Source of the DNA: Singulisphaera sp. GP187
Lineage (GTDB): Bacteria > Planctomycetota > Planctomycetia > Isosphaerales > Isosphaeraceae
Reading direction: 5' to 3'
DNA: 64,000 nucleotides
NCBI RefSeq assembly: GCF_900129635.1
Contig: NZ_FSRB01000001.1
Coordinates: forward strand, 2,333,501-2,397,500
Shown: piece by piece, positions 52,516-61,775 of the stretch
How positions within the stretch are numbered: position 1 is the first letter of the stretch
Layout of the letters: each line of letters begins with the position of its first letter
Notes under the pieces: model-generated
What the model was told of the DNA's origin: nothing
Database searches by the model: none
The model's input: only the letters and a program-made list of their open reading frames with translations
Translations under genes and position numbers: made by a program

Positions 52516-53280
52516 ATGCGACACATTCCGACCCTCGTCCGCCGGGAACTCGGGGCCTATTTCCTGAGCCCGATGGCGTTCCTGATCCTGCTCGCGTTCC
52601 AGGTGATCGCCTGGTTCAACTTTTGGGAGCTTGTTGATGGGCTGAACCGTCGTCAGCAGTCGTTCTCCAGCCTGCGCGATCCGCTCAACAACTATCTCTC
52701 CCAGAGCATCCCGTTCTGGATCGCCCTCCTGGTCGCCGTCCCCGCGCTCACGATGCGCCTGCTGGCCGAGGAGAAACGCTCGGGAACGATTGAGACGTTG
52801 CTCACCGTGCCGGTGACTGAGACCGAAATCGTGGTGTCGAAGTGGCTTGCGGGTGTGGCCATGTACGTCGTCCTCCTCTTGCCATTCGCGATCTACCTGC
52901 CTTTCCTCTACTACCAGGCCAAGTTCTACTTTGATCCCGGTCCGCTGCTCTGCTTGAGCATCGGCCTGACGACCCTCGGGATGATGTTCGTGGCGATCGG
53001 CCTCTTCTTTAGTTCGCTCACGCGGAACCAGATTATCGCGGCGATCTGGACCTTCGCGATTCTCTTCCTGCTCGTGTTCATGACCCTCCTGCTCTACTTC
53101 TACGCCGCGGGGCAACGCCTCGAGTGGGCTGAGGGAATCCGCTTCGTCGCGGTCCTGCTCCAAGTCCAGAGTTTCGGGCTGGGGCGACTCGACCTGAGAT
53201 ACGTGGCCCTTCACCTGTCGGTGAGCGTCTTCATGATCTATCTCACGGTGAAGGTGCTCGAATTCCGTCGCCTCGGATAA
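52516..53280 (+). CDS. ABC transporter permease, GldF-like
   Basis: A 254-residue permease with six hydrophobic segments, of the ABC-2 type. It begins IPTLVRRELGAYFLSPMAFL and has AEEKRSGTIETLLTVPVTET near residue 88, a conserved coupling region of GldF/NosY-like permeases. It starts two bases after the ATPase stop and is followed by the GldG-like gene. Together with the ATPase it would form the membrane channel. ATG 52516 is preferred to TTG 52510. Confidence 0.9.
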   Translation: MRHIPTLVRRELGAYFLSPMAFLILLAFQVIAWFNFWELVDGLNRRQQSFSSLRDPLNNYLSQSIPFWIALLVAVPALTMRLLAEEKRSGTIETLLTVPVTETEIVVSKWLAGVAMYVVLLLPFAIYLPFLYYQAKFYFDPGPLLCLSIGLTTLGMMFVAIGLFFSSLTRNQIIAAIWTFAILFLLVFMTLLLYFYAAGQRLEWAEGIRFVAVLLQVQSFGLGRLDLRYVALHLSVSVFMIYLTVKVLEFRRLG

Positions 53281-53344
53281 CGAACAACCGAGGGCGGACG
53301 GAACGTGGTCGAATCAACGAAGTGCCGAAGAGAAGGCTGAGGGA

Positions 53345-55195
53345 ATGACACAAACGATGAGCGCTTTCCTGTCGAGAACCGAAGTCTGGGTCTTCGCCCT
53401 GGCGACGGCGGCTTTTCTCGCTCTTTACTGGGCGTTTCGAGGCGCACCGATCGGGCAGGCGGCCGACGACGAGGGGGCCGATGCTCCCAGGGCGGCCTAC
53501 CGCGACCGCGTGATCGCCGCCGTGGTCGTCGGCCTGCTCCTGATCGTCGGGGGCGCCTATATCGCACTCGCGCGCAGTCTGCTCTGGTCGATCCCCGTCT
53601 TCGCGATCGGCTTCGGCCTGGTCCTCGCCTTGATCGTGTTCAACCAGCGATATCGCCACGCCAGCCCCGCGCTGCGGCGGACCATCGACCTCTCGAATAC
53701 GGCGCTCACCATCGCCCTGGTTGCCGGCATCCTGATCGTGATCAACGTCTTGGCGTTTCGCTACGGCGGACGCGCCATCGATTTGACACGTGAGCGAACG
53801 TTCTCACTCGAGTCGCTCACCAACAATCAGTTGAAAGCCCTCGATCGCCCGGTGACCTTTACGCTGATCTCGGGCAAGAGCCCGCTCGCCGCGCTTCAGT
53901 CGGAACGGATTCAGCAGGTTCTCGATTTATACAAGGCGGCCAATCCCGACCGGATCCGCCTGGAGACTCTCGACCCTTACGCCGAGCCGGAGAAGTTTGA
54001 GGCGATCGTCAAACGGGCGCCCGGCGTGGCCGTCACCCAGGGTGGAGGCGTCATTCTCATCGAATACGGCGCCGGGGAGAAGGCGGCCTTCTCCGTCATC
54101 CGAAACAGCGAACTCTTCGACCTGCCCACCTCGGGACGTGTCGAGGACCAGGCGGCCCTGTTCGAGAGCACCTTCCACGGCGAGACCGCGATCACTTCGG
54201 CCCTGATCGCCCTCCGTGAAGGCAAGAAGCCGAAGATCTACTTCACGACCGGGCATGGGGAGCCTTCCCTCAATGAGTCCCGTCCCCGGGAGCCAGGGAT
54301 CGGCGTCTGGCACGCCCGACTCGCCGCCACCGGAGTCGATGTGGCGGAGCTCAACCTGATCGAGACGGAGGTTCCGGCCGACGCGTCGCTCCTGGTCGTC
54401 GTCGGACCGAAGAGCCCGTTCCGCACCGAGGAAGTGAGCAAAATCAGGGGCTACCTCGACCGAGGCTCCCCCGCGCTCATGCTGCTCGGGAGCCAGGAAA
54501 AGACAGGGCTGGAGGAGATCCTCCGCTCGTATAACATCGACTTCGGCCGAGGCACGATCGTCGATCGCCGCCTGTCCGCGCCCGGGCGGCCCCAGTTCGT
54601 CTACATGCCCATGACCCCCGATCTGCGTCATCCGATCGTTGACTCACTCATCAGTCGATTCGTGTTGATGCCCTCGGCCTCGCCGATCCGGATCCTCGGC
54701 TTCGGCGGCAGCGCTCCGGTCAACACGAATCTCAAGGCGACCCCCCTGCTCCGTTCGAGCACCTTCTCCTGGGCGGAATCCGACCTCGCCAAGCGACCGG
54801 TGGAGTTCGACCAAGGCCCCGACGAGAAAGGCCCGCTGACCGTCGGTGTTACGGTCAGTGAAAAGCCGAAGACCGAAGGGAATCGAGAAGGCGACAAGCC
54901 AAGGACCGAAGGGAATCGGGAAGGGGACCCTCGGCTCGTACTTTTCTCGTCATCGACGATGGCCGACAACGACCTGATCCAGGAAGAGCCGATCAACCAG
55001 GATTTGCTGATGAACGCGATCGCCTGGTTGCGCGGGCGCCCCGACTTGCAGGGGATCGCCCCCAGAACGCACGTCTCGATGACCTTGCTGGCCGATCCGG
55101 TCCTCCGATTCCGCCTCATCATGGTTCCGACCGTCATGGCCGTCCTCCTCGTGATCGGTCTCGGAATTTCCACCTATGTCGCGCGACGTGAGTGA
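53345..55195 (+). CDS. GldG-family auxiliary ABC component
   Basis: A 616-residue membrane-anchored protein. Four hydrophobic segments near the N-terminus (to about residue 140) precede a large extracytoplasmic domain starting at RERTFSLESLTNNQLKALDR. It includes KKPKIYFTTGHGEPSLNES, the usual GldG landmark, and ends in a C-terminal helix (MAVLLVIGLGISTYVARR). Residues 507-528 are two copies of an 11-residue unit, encoded by a 33-bp tandem duplication. GldG proteins are proposed to work with GldA/F in exporting or assembling a surface component. Confidence 0.85.
   Translation: MTQTMSAFLSRTEVWVFALATAAFLALYWAFRGAPIGQAADDEGADAPRAAYRDRVIAAVVVGLLLIVGGAYIALARSLLWSIPVFAIGFGLVLALIVFNQRYRHASPALRRTIDLSNTALTIALVAGILIVINVLAFRYGGRAIDLTRERTFSLESLTNNQLKALDRPVTFTLISGKSPLAALQSERIQQVLDLYKAANPDRIRLETLDPYAEPEKFEAIVKRAPGVAVTQGGGVILIEYGAGEKAAFSVIRNSELFDLPTSGRVEDQAALFESTFHGETAITSALIALREGKKPKIYFTTGHGEPSLNESRPREPGIGVWHARLAATGVDVAELNLIETEVPADASLLVVVGPKSPFRTEEVSKIRGYLDRGSPALMLLGSQEKTGLEEILRSYNIDFGRGTIVDRRLSAPGRPQFVYMPMTPDLRHPIVDSLISRFVLMPSASPIRILGFGGSAPVNTNLKATPLLRSSTFSWAESDLAKRPVEFDQGPDEKGPLTVGVTVSEKPKTEGNREGDKPRTEGNREGDPRLVLFSSSTMADNDLIQEEPINQDLLMNAIAWLRGRPDLQGIAPRTHVSMTLLADPVLRFRLIMVPTVMAVLLVIGLGISTYVARRE
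54863..54928 (+). repeat. 33-bp imperfect tandem duplication in the GldG-like gene
   Basis: Units 54863-54895 and 54896-54928 differ at a few positions and encode KPKTEGNREGD and KPRTEGNREGD. The duplication preserves the frame and lies in a charged, probably flexible loop. Confidence 0.8.
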
Positions 55196-55258
55196 ACCTC
55201 TGGGCGCATCCGTCCTGGGAGCACGAATTCACAGAACACGTTGAAACGGCTTGTTATC

Positions 55259-57643
55259 ATGAAGAAGCATCATACCACCCTGCTGCTGCTGACCTTGTTC
55301 TTCACCGGCCTGTTCGTCCTCTGGTGGGCGAGCTACGTCGAGGTGCCGACCTCCCAGGAGTTGGCGGCGAACCAGCACCTCGTCTTCCCCCAACTCGCGA
55401 AGACCGCGCCCGGCGAGATTCAGCGGCTCACGATCGAGCATCCCTCCGCGGGCGACGACGCCAAACCAGTGAGTTCGGTTCCACTCATCTTTGAACGCCG
55501 GGGTGACGCCTGGCAGATGATCGAACCCCTCAACGCCAAGGCGGAGTCGGCTCGGCTCGAGATCCTGGCTCAAAACCTCAAAAACCTGAGCAAGTCCACC
55601 GAAGCCGGAACGATCCAAGGACCAGGGACCAAGTATGGTTTCGATCCCGCCGCGGCTTCGATCAAGGCGTATGGACACGACTTCGAGACTCCGATCGCGG
55701 CGCTCGAGATCGGCAAAACCTTCGGCGATCGGCTTTACGTTCGCCCTGGCGGTACGACGGGAATCGAGGTGGTCGATTCCCGCCTGATTCAGGGGCTCGA
55801 CCAACCCCCGATGGCCTGGCGCGAAAAGGCCCTTTTCAACCTCGCGACCTTCCAGGTCGGGGGGATCACAGTCGCCGGTCCCGGTCGCAACCTGAACGCG
55901 GAGCGGATCGGAGGGCACTGGCGATTGCTCCAGCCATTCCCCGCGCTGGGGGATGACCGCAAGATGGAAGAGGTCTTGGGTGAGTTGACCTCGCTTCGGG
56001 TCGCCAATGGCGACGCGGGGTTTGTGGCCGATAACGTCACCGACCTCGCCCATTACGGCCTCGACAAGGACCATGGAGTTCGAGTCGAGCTCCGCCCGGT
56101 CGCGAGCCAATTGAAGCCCCAAGTCATCCTCATCGGTAAGCCGGTGCCCGACCAGGACGGCAAATTCTACGCGTTGCAGAGCGGTCAGGATGACGTGGTG
56201 GCGATCAGCGGGCAGGGGCTGAGCACCCTCGGAGTCGACCCCAACGCCATCCGCAGTACCAAGGTGGCCGACTTCGAACCCGCGCGGGCCTCATTCATCC
56301 GGATCGCGGCGCTGGGACGAACTTTCGACATGTGTCGAACCGATCAAGGCTGGAGTATCGTTCATCCGATCCACGGTCCGGCCGATCACGAGTTGGTGGT
56401 CACTCTGCTTTCCAAGCTCGATAAGCTGGAAACGAGCGAGTTTTTCAGCCCGTCGAAGATTTCGAATCCGGAGCTCAGTCCTGCCGCCATTTCGCTCCAA
56501 CTCTGGCAACTCAAACGCGGCGAACGGCTCCCGACGAAAGCCGTGGACGAACCCACCGGAGACTTGAAGGTCAACCTGAATCTCGGTCGTCACGATGTGC
56601 TCCGAAAGAGCGTGTATGCTCAGGTGGCCGGCGACTCGACGATCCTTGCTCTCCCCGATGAGTTCCTCGAAGCGCTTCCGCAAAACGATCTGGCCTTCCG
56701 GGAACGGAGTCTGATCAACCTCAGCCCCGGCCAGATCAGCCAACTCACGGTGGTACGCGACGGGAAGACCTTCGTCCTCTCCCCGGCGAAATCGGGCGAT
56801 CCGAATCAGTGGAAGATGGAAAAGCCGGTCGAGGCCCGCGCGGATACCGAGGCGATCACCAAGGCGCTCGTGATGCTGACCGGCCTTCGCGCCCAACGTC
56901 TCATCACCGATCAACGCGTCGCCCCCAGGCAGTTCGGCCTCGACGCGCCGAACATGATCATCACCTGGACCAGTCCTTCGACGGGGAAAAAGAGCGAGTC
57001 CCGCAGCGATGAGCCAGTCACGCAATCCCTGACGATCGGCGGACGGGTTCCCAAGTCCGAGGCCTGGTACGCTCAACTTTCGGACAGTCCGCTGATTTTC
57101 ACGCTGGGTGACGACGTGGTGCTCCCGTTCCGAGCCGAGTTCCGCACGCGTCAGATCCTCTCGTTCTCATCAAAGCAGGTCGACCGACTGACGTTGCGCT
57201 GGCCCGAGCGAGCGGCGACCTTCGAGCATCATCCCACGCCGCGCGGCGGCGTCTACGACTGGAATCTCGCTTCGGAAACGAAATCGGGGCCGTTCGACCT
57301 GTCGCGAATCCACTCGCTGGCGGGCGACCTCGCGAAGCTCAATACGCGGATGTTCATCCAGTACGAAGGCCCATTCCCCGAGGCTTCGGGGCTCGCAACG
57401 CCCCAGCTCACCGTCGAGTACACCCTCAAAGGCGACGACACCAAACACACGCTGCGAGTCGGCAACACCTTTGAACAAGGAGAGTATTACGCCACCACCG
57501 CCCCGAACAAGGAAGGATTGGTGTTCGCGCTCGGGGGAACTGGCTGGGCCGACCTGATTCGACTCGCGGGCGAGCGGAAGTCGATCGAGTTGCCGGAGGA
57601 CGTGTTCGCCCCTGACACCGACGCAGCGGAGGCCACCAAGTAG
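55259..57643 (+). CDS. DUF4340 domain protein
   Basis: A 794-residue protein with an N-terminal signal anchor (TTLLLLTLFFTGLFVLWWAS). The mature part contains at least two DUF4340-like units: one includes FERRGDAWQMIEPLNAKA and AKYGFDPAAASIKAYG-type text near residues 75-135, another QWKMEKPVEARADTEAI and RQFGLDAPNMIITW near residues 515-570. These proteins are regularly encoded after GldG-like genes, as here (63 bases downstream), and probably form part of the same envelope complex. Its biochemical role is not known. ATG 55259 is chosen over the TTG at 55241. Confidence 0.85.
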   Translation: MKKHHTTLLLLTLFFTGLFVLWWASYVEVPTSQELAANQHLVFPQLAKTAPGEIQRLTIEHPSAGDDAKPVSSVPLIFERRGDAWQMIEPLNAKAESARLEILAQNLKNLSKSTEAGTIQGPGTKYGFDPAAASIKAYGHDFETPIAALEIGKTFGDRLYVRPGGTTGIEVVDSRLIQGLDQPPMAWREKALFNLATFQVGGITVAGPGRNLNAERIGGHWRLLQPFPALGDDRKMEEVLGELTSLRVANGDAGFVADNVTDLAHYGLDKDHGVRVELRPVASQLKPQVILIGKPVPDQDGKFYALQSGQDDVVAISGQGLSTLGVDPNAIRSTKVADFEPARASFIRIAALGRTFDMCRTDQGWSIVHPIHGPADHELVVTLLSKLDKLETSEFFSPSKISNPELSPAAISLQLWQLKRGERLPTKAVDEPTGDLKVNLNLGRHDVLRKSVYAQVAGDSTILALPDEFLEALPQNDLAFRERSLINLSPGQISQLTVVRDGKTFVLSPAKSGDPNQWKMEKPVEARADTEAITKALVMLTGLRAQRLITDQRVAPRQFGLDAPNMIITWTSPSTGKKSESRSDEPVTQSLTIGGRVPKSEAWYAQLSDSPLIFTLGDDVVLPFRAEFRTRQILSFSSKQVDRLTLRWPERAATFEHHPTPRGGVYDWNLASETKSGPFDLSRIHSLAGDLAKLNTRMFIQYEGPFPEASGLATPQLTVEYTLKGDDTKHTLRVGNTFEQGEYYATTAPNKEGLVFALGGTGWADLIRLAGERKSIELPEDVFAPDTDAAEATK

Positions 57644-57674
57644 CTGGCACCAAGCATTCGTGGGTGGGCGGATC

Positions 57675-57723
57675 AAGAGTGGCCCGGCAGTTCGCCAGTT
57701 GGAATTCCGGCCGGGCCACTCTT
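57675..57723 (+). terminator. Terminator-like hairpin after the ABC/DUF4340 operon
   Basis: AAGAGTGGCCCGGC (57675-57688) pairs perfectly with GCCGGGCCACTCTT (57710-57723) around a 21-base loop. It lies 32 bases beyond the DUF4340 stop and separates the operon from def. There is no long U-run. Confidence 0.65.
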
Positions 57724-57875
57724 CAGGGACCAGCCTTCCGCAGGACGGTGGCACCGACCGTATGGGATTCACGCCGTCGGCCCCCGGTTCTTGAACCCGA
57801 GTCGGGTTGTCGATCGTTTCGCGCCTTTCATACAATACGAGTGTTCTCACTGAACCCATGCACCGGAGAGTTCTC

Positions 57876-58445
57876 GTGTTGCGGATCGTTCCCTTTCCTC
57901 ATCCCGCGTTGCGCTATGAGGCTCGGCCAGTCACCGAGATCGACGACGAATTTCGTGCGAATGTTCGCGAGATGTTCGAGCTGATGTACGACGCGCGCGG
58001 GATCGGCTTGGCGGCGACTCAGGTGGCTCTCCCCTATCAGTTCTTTGTCTTGAACCTGACCGCCGACCCCGATCAGCCGGAACAGGAACGGGTCTTCATC
58101 AACCCCGAGATCACCAAGCGGCACTCCTCCATCGAGGACGAAGAAGGCTGTCTCAGCTTCCCCGGTCTCTATGCCAAGGTGCGCCGCGCCAAGAGGATCA
58201 AGGTCCGCTGGTTCGACCTGGACGGGAATTCGTTGGAGCTCGACGCCGAAGACCTCGAGAGCCGCGCCATCCAACACGAGATCGACCACCTGTCGGGCCG
58301 CTTGTTCATCGACATGCTCAGCCCGCTCACGCGAAGCTCGGTGGCCGCGAAGATTCGCGATTTCGAAACCAAATTTCGCCGCGCTCAGGCTGAGGGCGAG
58401 TATCCCAGCGACGAAGAAATCCGCAAGCAACTTGACGCCCTTTGA
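57876..58445 (+). CDS. def: Peptide deformylase
   Basis: Removes the formyl group from new proteins (189 residues). The three metal-site motifs are GIGLAATQV near residue 43, EEGCLSFPG near residue 88 and QHEIDHLSG near residue 134. I chose GTG 57876, which has GGAGAG six bases upstream and gives the family start LRIVPFPHPALR; an ATG at 57858 would add six residues. It is followed 20 bases later by fmt, the enzyme that adds the formyl group, the usual pairing. Confidence 0.93.
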   Translation: MLRIVPFPHPALRYEARPVTEIDDEFRANVREMFELMYDARGIGLAATQVALPYQFFVLNLTADPDQPEQERVFINPEITKRHSSIEDEEGCLSFPGLYAKVRRAKRIKVRWFDLDGNSLELDAEDLESRAIQHEIDHLSGRLFIDMLSPLTRSSVAAKIRDFETKFRRAQAEGEYPSDEEIRKQLDAL

Positions 58446-58465
58446 ATCGAGAGTGGTGAAGCTCA

Positions 58466-59425
58466 ATGCCACAACCTTTGCGAATCATCATGCTCGGAAC
58501 CGGCGACTTTGCGCTGCCGACCTTCGTCCATCTCTGCGCAACGGAACATAACGTCATCGCCCTGATCACCCAGCCGGATCGTCCCCAAGGGCGCAAGCAG
58601 CAGATCATCCCGAGCCCGATCGCGTTGGCCGCCCAGGAACGCGGCATCCCGGTGCTTCAGCCCGAAAATGTGAATGCTCCCGAGTTTCTCGAACCCCTTA
58701 AGGCGTTGGCGCCGGATCTGCTGATCACAGCGGCGTACGGCCAGATCCTGTCGGCGGAACTGCTGGCGATCCCGTCCCTCGGTGGGATCAACCTCCATGG
58801 GTCGATCCTCCCCGCCTATCGCGGCGCCTCGCCGGTCGCAAGAGCCATCGAGCATGGTGATCTCGAAGCCGGGGTGACGGTGATCCGGATGACTCCCAAG
58901 ATCGACGCCGGGGGCATGATCGCGGTGGCCAAGACCCCCATCGATCCGAACGAGACGGCCGGGGCGCTGGAGGAGCGGCTCGCCAAGCTCGGAGCGCCCC
59001 TGATCGCACAATCGATCGCGGCGGTCGAGGCGGGCACCGCGACGATCTTGCCACAAGACAAATCGAAAGTGACCAAAGCCCCCAAACTCAAGAAGGACGA
59101 CGGCCTCATCGATTGGTCGAAATCAGGCCTGGCGATCCACAACCTGGTCCGCGCGATGCAACCCTGGCCGATCGCTTCGACCTTCTGGAACCGCGCGTAC
59201 GACCCAACCCGGGAGCCGCTCCGCCTGATCGTTCACGAGACCGAACCGGTCGCCCGGGACGGTCTCCCGGGCGTCGTCCTCGAAGCCTTCGGCGATCAAT
59301 TGGTCGTCGCCGGCGGCCAAGGTGCCGTACGCCTGATCACCGTTCAGGTCCCCGGTAAGAAGCCGGCTCCCGTGGCCGCCTTCCTCAACGGCAATTGCGT
59401 CGTCCCGGGCGAGCGATTGGGGTGA
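58466..59425 (+). CDS. fmt: Methionyl-tRNA formyltransferase
   Basis: Formylates initiator Met-tRNA with 10-formyl-tetrahydrofolate (319 residues, usual length). Start region IIMLGTGDFALPTFVHL, the specificity loop TQPDRPQGRKQQI, then the catalytic GGINLHGSILPAYRGASPVA near residue 110 and the later Asp in TVIRMTPKIDAGGMI. A C-terminal OB-like tRNA-binding domain begins near residue 205. It forms a def-fmt pair with the upstream gene. Confidence 0.95.
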   Translation: MPQPLRIIMLGTGDFALPTFVHLCATEHNVIALITQPDRPQGRKQQIIPSPIALAAQERGIPVLQPENVNAPEFLEPLKALAPDLLITAAYGQILSAELLAIPSLGGINLHGSILPAYRGASPVARAIEHGDLEAGVTVIRMTPKIDAGGMIAVAKTPIDPNETAGALEERLAKLGAPLIAQSIAAVEAGTATILPQDKSKVTKAPKLKKDDGLIDWSKSGLAIHNLVRAMQPWPIASTFWNRAYDPTREPLRLIVHETEPVARDGLPGVVLEAFGDQLVVAGGQGAVRLITVQVPGKKPAPVAAFLNGNCVVPGERLG

Positions 59426-59575
59426 GCCCGAGCCTGGTCGGACCGAGAACCCGCGCCGGGGCCAAGTTTAGGACGTTTCCAGGACCGGGAAAGGTTGGTA
59501 CAATCACCTGGCTCACGGCACCCGTCGGAATGTCCTCCCTCGCTGGCTGCGCGACGGGATTTGCAGGATTCACGA

Positions 59576-61003
59576 ATGTCTGACGTAACGCCAAAAAGAA
59601 AAAAGCTTTATATCGAAACGGTCGGCTGTCAGATGAATCTGCTCGACAGCGAGCTGGTGGTGGGAAAGCTCCGTAACGAGGGTTACGAGCTGACGGATGA
59701 CATCGGCAAGGCCGACACGATCCTCTACAACACCTGCTCGGTCCGACAGCACGCGGAAGACAAGATTTATAGTGCGCTTGGCCGAATTAAACAGCTCAAA
59801 CAACTGAAGCCGGAACTCACCATCGGCGTGCTCGGTTGCATGGCCCAAAAGGACCAGAAGCAGATCCTCAAGCGGGCCCCCCATGTCGATATCGTGGTCG
59901 GGCCGGGTCAGCTCGCCCGGGTCCCGGAACTGCTCGTTCTGGCCAAAGAGCAAGCGACGCCCCAGATGGCCGTGAGCCTGCCTCGGACCGCGGGTTCGAA
60001 CGAGACGGTCACCGCGAGCTTTGCCGAGTACGACCCGATTCGCGAGCCGGCGATGCGGCCGACGCCGTTCCAGGCGTTCGTCCGGATCATGATGGGCTGC
60101 GATAAGTTTTGCACCTACTGCATCGTACCGTCGGTTCGCGGTCCCGAGCAGAGCCGCCCCGCCGCCGTGATCGTGGACGAGGCGCGTGCGCTCGCCGACC
60201 AGGGAGTCAAAGAGATCACCCTGCTCGGCCAGACGGTCAACAGTTATCGATCCGTCGACGCGTCAGGCCGCACCTTTCGCCTTTCCGACCTGCTCGAACG
60301 CCTTCACGAGATCGAGGGGCTGCAACGGATCAAGTTCATCACGAACTTCCCCAACGACATGACCGACGACCTGCTCCAGGCCGTTCGGGATTTGCCCAGG
60401 GTCTCCCGCTACTTGCACGTCCCGGCCCAGAGCGGTTGCGACGAGGTCTTGAAGCGGATGAAGCGAACCTATTCGGTCGCACTCTACGACGACATGCTCG
60501 ACCGGATCCGCGCGACGGTGCCCGACGCGGCCGTCTCGAGCGATTTCATCGTCGGCTTTCCCGGAGAGTCCGAGGCCTCCTTCGAAAAATCGATGCGGCT
60601 CGTCGAACGGGGCCGATTCAAGAATAGCTACATCTTCAAGTATAGCCCGCGCCAGGGAACAAAGGCCGACACGCTGTTCATTGACGATATCCCGGAGGAA
60701 GTCAAGAAGCGACGCAACAACGACCTGCTCGTGCTTCAGACGGCGATCAGCCAAGAGGACAACCGCCGCCTCATCGGCCAGAACCTCGAGGTGCTTGTCG
60801 AAGGGCCGAGCAAGTCGTCGAAGGGGGTCGCAGTCGACGAAATCGGCCAGTTCTCCGGCCGCTCGTCGTGCGATCGCATCGTCGTCTTCGAGGGGCACGA
60901 GCGGCTTGTCGGTCAATTCGTGCCGGTGACCATCGAGGATGCGAGCGGCGTCACCTTGTTCGGTCGGGTCGTCACCATGGACCTGGTTGCGCCTCGGGCG
61001 TGA
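59576..61003 (+). CDS. miaB: tRNA methylthiotransferase MiaB
   Basis: Radical-SAM enzyme that adds a methylthio group to i6A37 of tRNAs (475 residues). The UPF0004 domain has VGCQMN, YNTCSVRQHAEDK and VLGCMAQKD. The SAM cluster motif is CDKFCTYCIVPSVRG near residue 177, followed by LLGQTVNSY, the MiaB-type sequence. A TRAM domain ends the protein (VLVEGPSKSSKG region). It is clearly a different paralogue from RimO at 9033. ATG 59576 matches the family start, about 150 bases after fmt. Confidence 0.95.
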   Translation: MSDVTPKRKKLYIETVGCQMNLLDSELVVGKLRNEGYELTDDIGKADTILYNTCSVRQHAEDKIYSALGRIKQLKQLKPELTIGVLGCMAQKDQKQILKRAPHVDIVVGPGQLARVPELLVLAKEQATPQMAVSLPRTAGSNETVTASFAEYDPIREPAMRPTPFQAFVRIMMGCDKFCTYCIVPSVRGPEQSRPAAVIVDEARALADQGVKEITLLGQTVNSYRSVDASGRTFRLSDLLERLHEIEGLQRIKFITNFPNDMTDDLLQAVRDLPRVSRYLHVPAQSGCDEVLKRMKRTYSVALYDDMLDRIRATVPDAAVSSDFIVGFPGESEASFEKSMRLVERGRFKNSYIFKYSPRQGTKADTLFIDDIPEEVKKRRNNDLLVLQTAISQEDNRRLIGQNLEVLVEGPSKSSKGVAVDEIGQFSGRSSCDRIVVFEGHERLVGQFVPVTIEDASGVTLFGRVVTMDLVAPRA

Positions 61004-61013
61004 GGGGGAGCGG

Positions 61014-61751
61014 ATGGTGAGCCCGCTCAACGACCTGGTCGGTCGCTGGGTCGCATCGGTGGGAATCGATCCCAAGCTCGTACCAGCGTCCCTCATGCTG
61101 GAAACTCAATTCGGCCATGCCCCGGGCCCCTCCCGTCCCGGCGCCGACCCGCAACAAATCAAAGCATGGGAGCATCGCCATGGGTACCGACTCCCCGACG
61201 GGCTTCGCGCCTGGCTCTTGCTCTCGAACGGTTTCTACCTCGATGGCCCGTTGATCCACCCGCTCTCCGCCATCGGGCCCATGGTTCCGTTCGCGCGGGT
61301 GCCCGACCTGGTCGTGCAGCCCGAGAGTTGGTTCGAACTGGGCAACCCGAACGTCGAGACCGTCTGCATCGACCTTGCCTATCGCTGGCCGGGGCCGGGG
61401 GGCGATTTCCCGATCTTCACGTCGGGCGACGACCAGACGCATAGTCCGCCTCGGATGATCGCAACCAGCTTCAACTCGTGGTTCTTCGAGGTCCTGAAAC
61501 GCGGAGGACGGGAATATTGGTTCGACCCGGGGTTTACTCCGCTTGGGGACCCTTGGGTCGAACATCGTCGGCATGCGCCCATACCACCGCTCCCCGATCG
61601 GTTACGGCCGCTCGCGGCGCACGTCCTCCCGCTCATGCGTCCCGGCGCCGACGACCGCTCAATTGCCGACTCCCTGGGGATCAGCCGGGGGGACGTCGAG
61701 GTTCTCTTCCGACATCTCCAGCATGGCTCAGCGAATTTTGCGGGCCCATGA
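61014..61751 (+). CDS. SMI1/KNR4-like protein
   Basis: A 245-residue soluble protein. Residues 45-150 follow the SMI1/KNR4 (SUKH) pattern: IKAWEHRHGYRLPDGLRAWL then LLSNGFYLDG, and after a variable part GDFPIFTSGDDQTHSP. SUKH domains occur in immunity proteins against contact-dependent toxins and in unrelated regulators. No toxin gene is adjacent. The last 55 residues form a helix-turn-helix-like end (DRSIADSLGISRGDVEVLF). ATG 61014 is close behind GGGGAG, and GTG 61017 is equally possible. Confidence 0.6.
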   Translation: MVSPLNDLVGRWVASVGIDPKLVPASLMLETQFGHAPGPSRPGADPQQIKAWEHRHGYRLPDGLRAWLLLSNGFYLDGPLIHPLSAIGPMVPFARVPDLVVQPESWFELGNPNVETVCIDLAYRWPGPGGDFPIFTSGDDQTHSPPRMIATSFNSWFFEVLKRGGREYWFDPGFTPLGDPWVEHRRHAPIPPLPDRLRPLAAHVLPLMRPGADDRSIADSLGISRGDVEVLFRHLQHGSANFAGP

Positions 61752-61775
61752 TCCTCCCCGGCTCGGTGAACGCTC

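Noticed and set aside
61014..61751. Immunity gene of a polymorphic toxin system
   Set aside because: The SUKH-like domain alone is not enough; neighbours are miaB and glnE, with no toxin or secretion gene.
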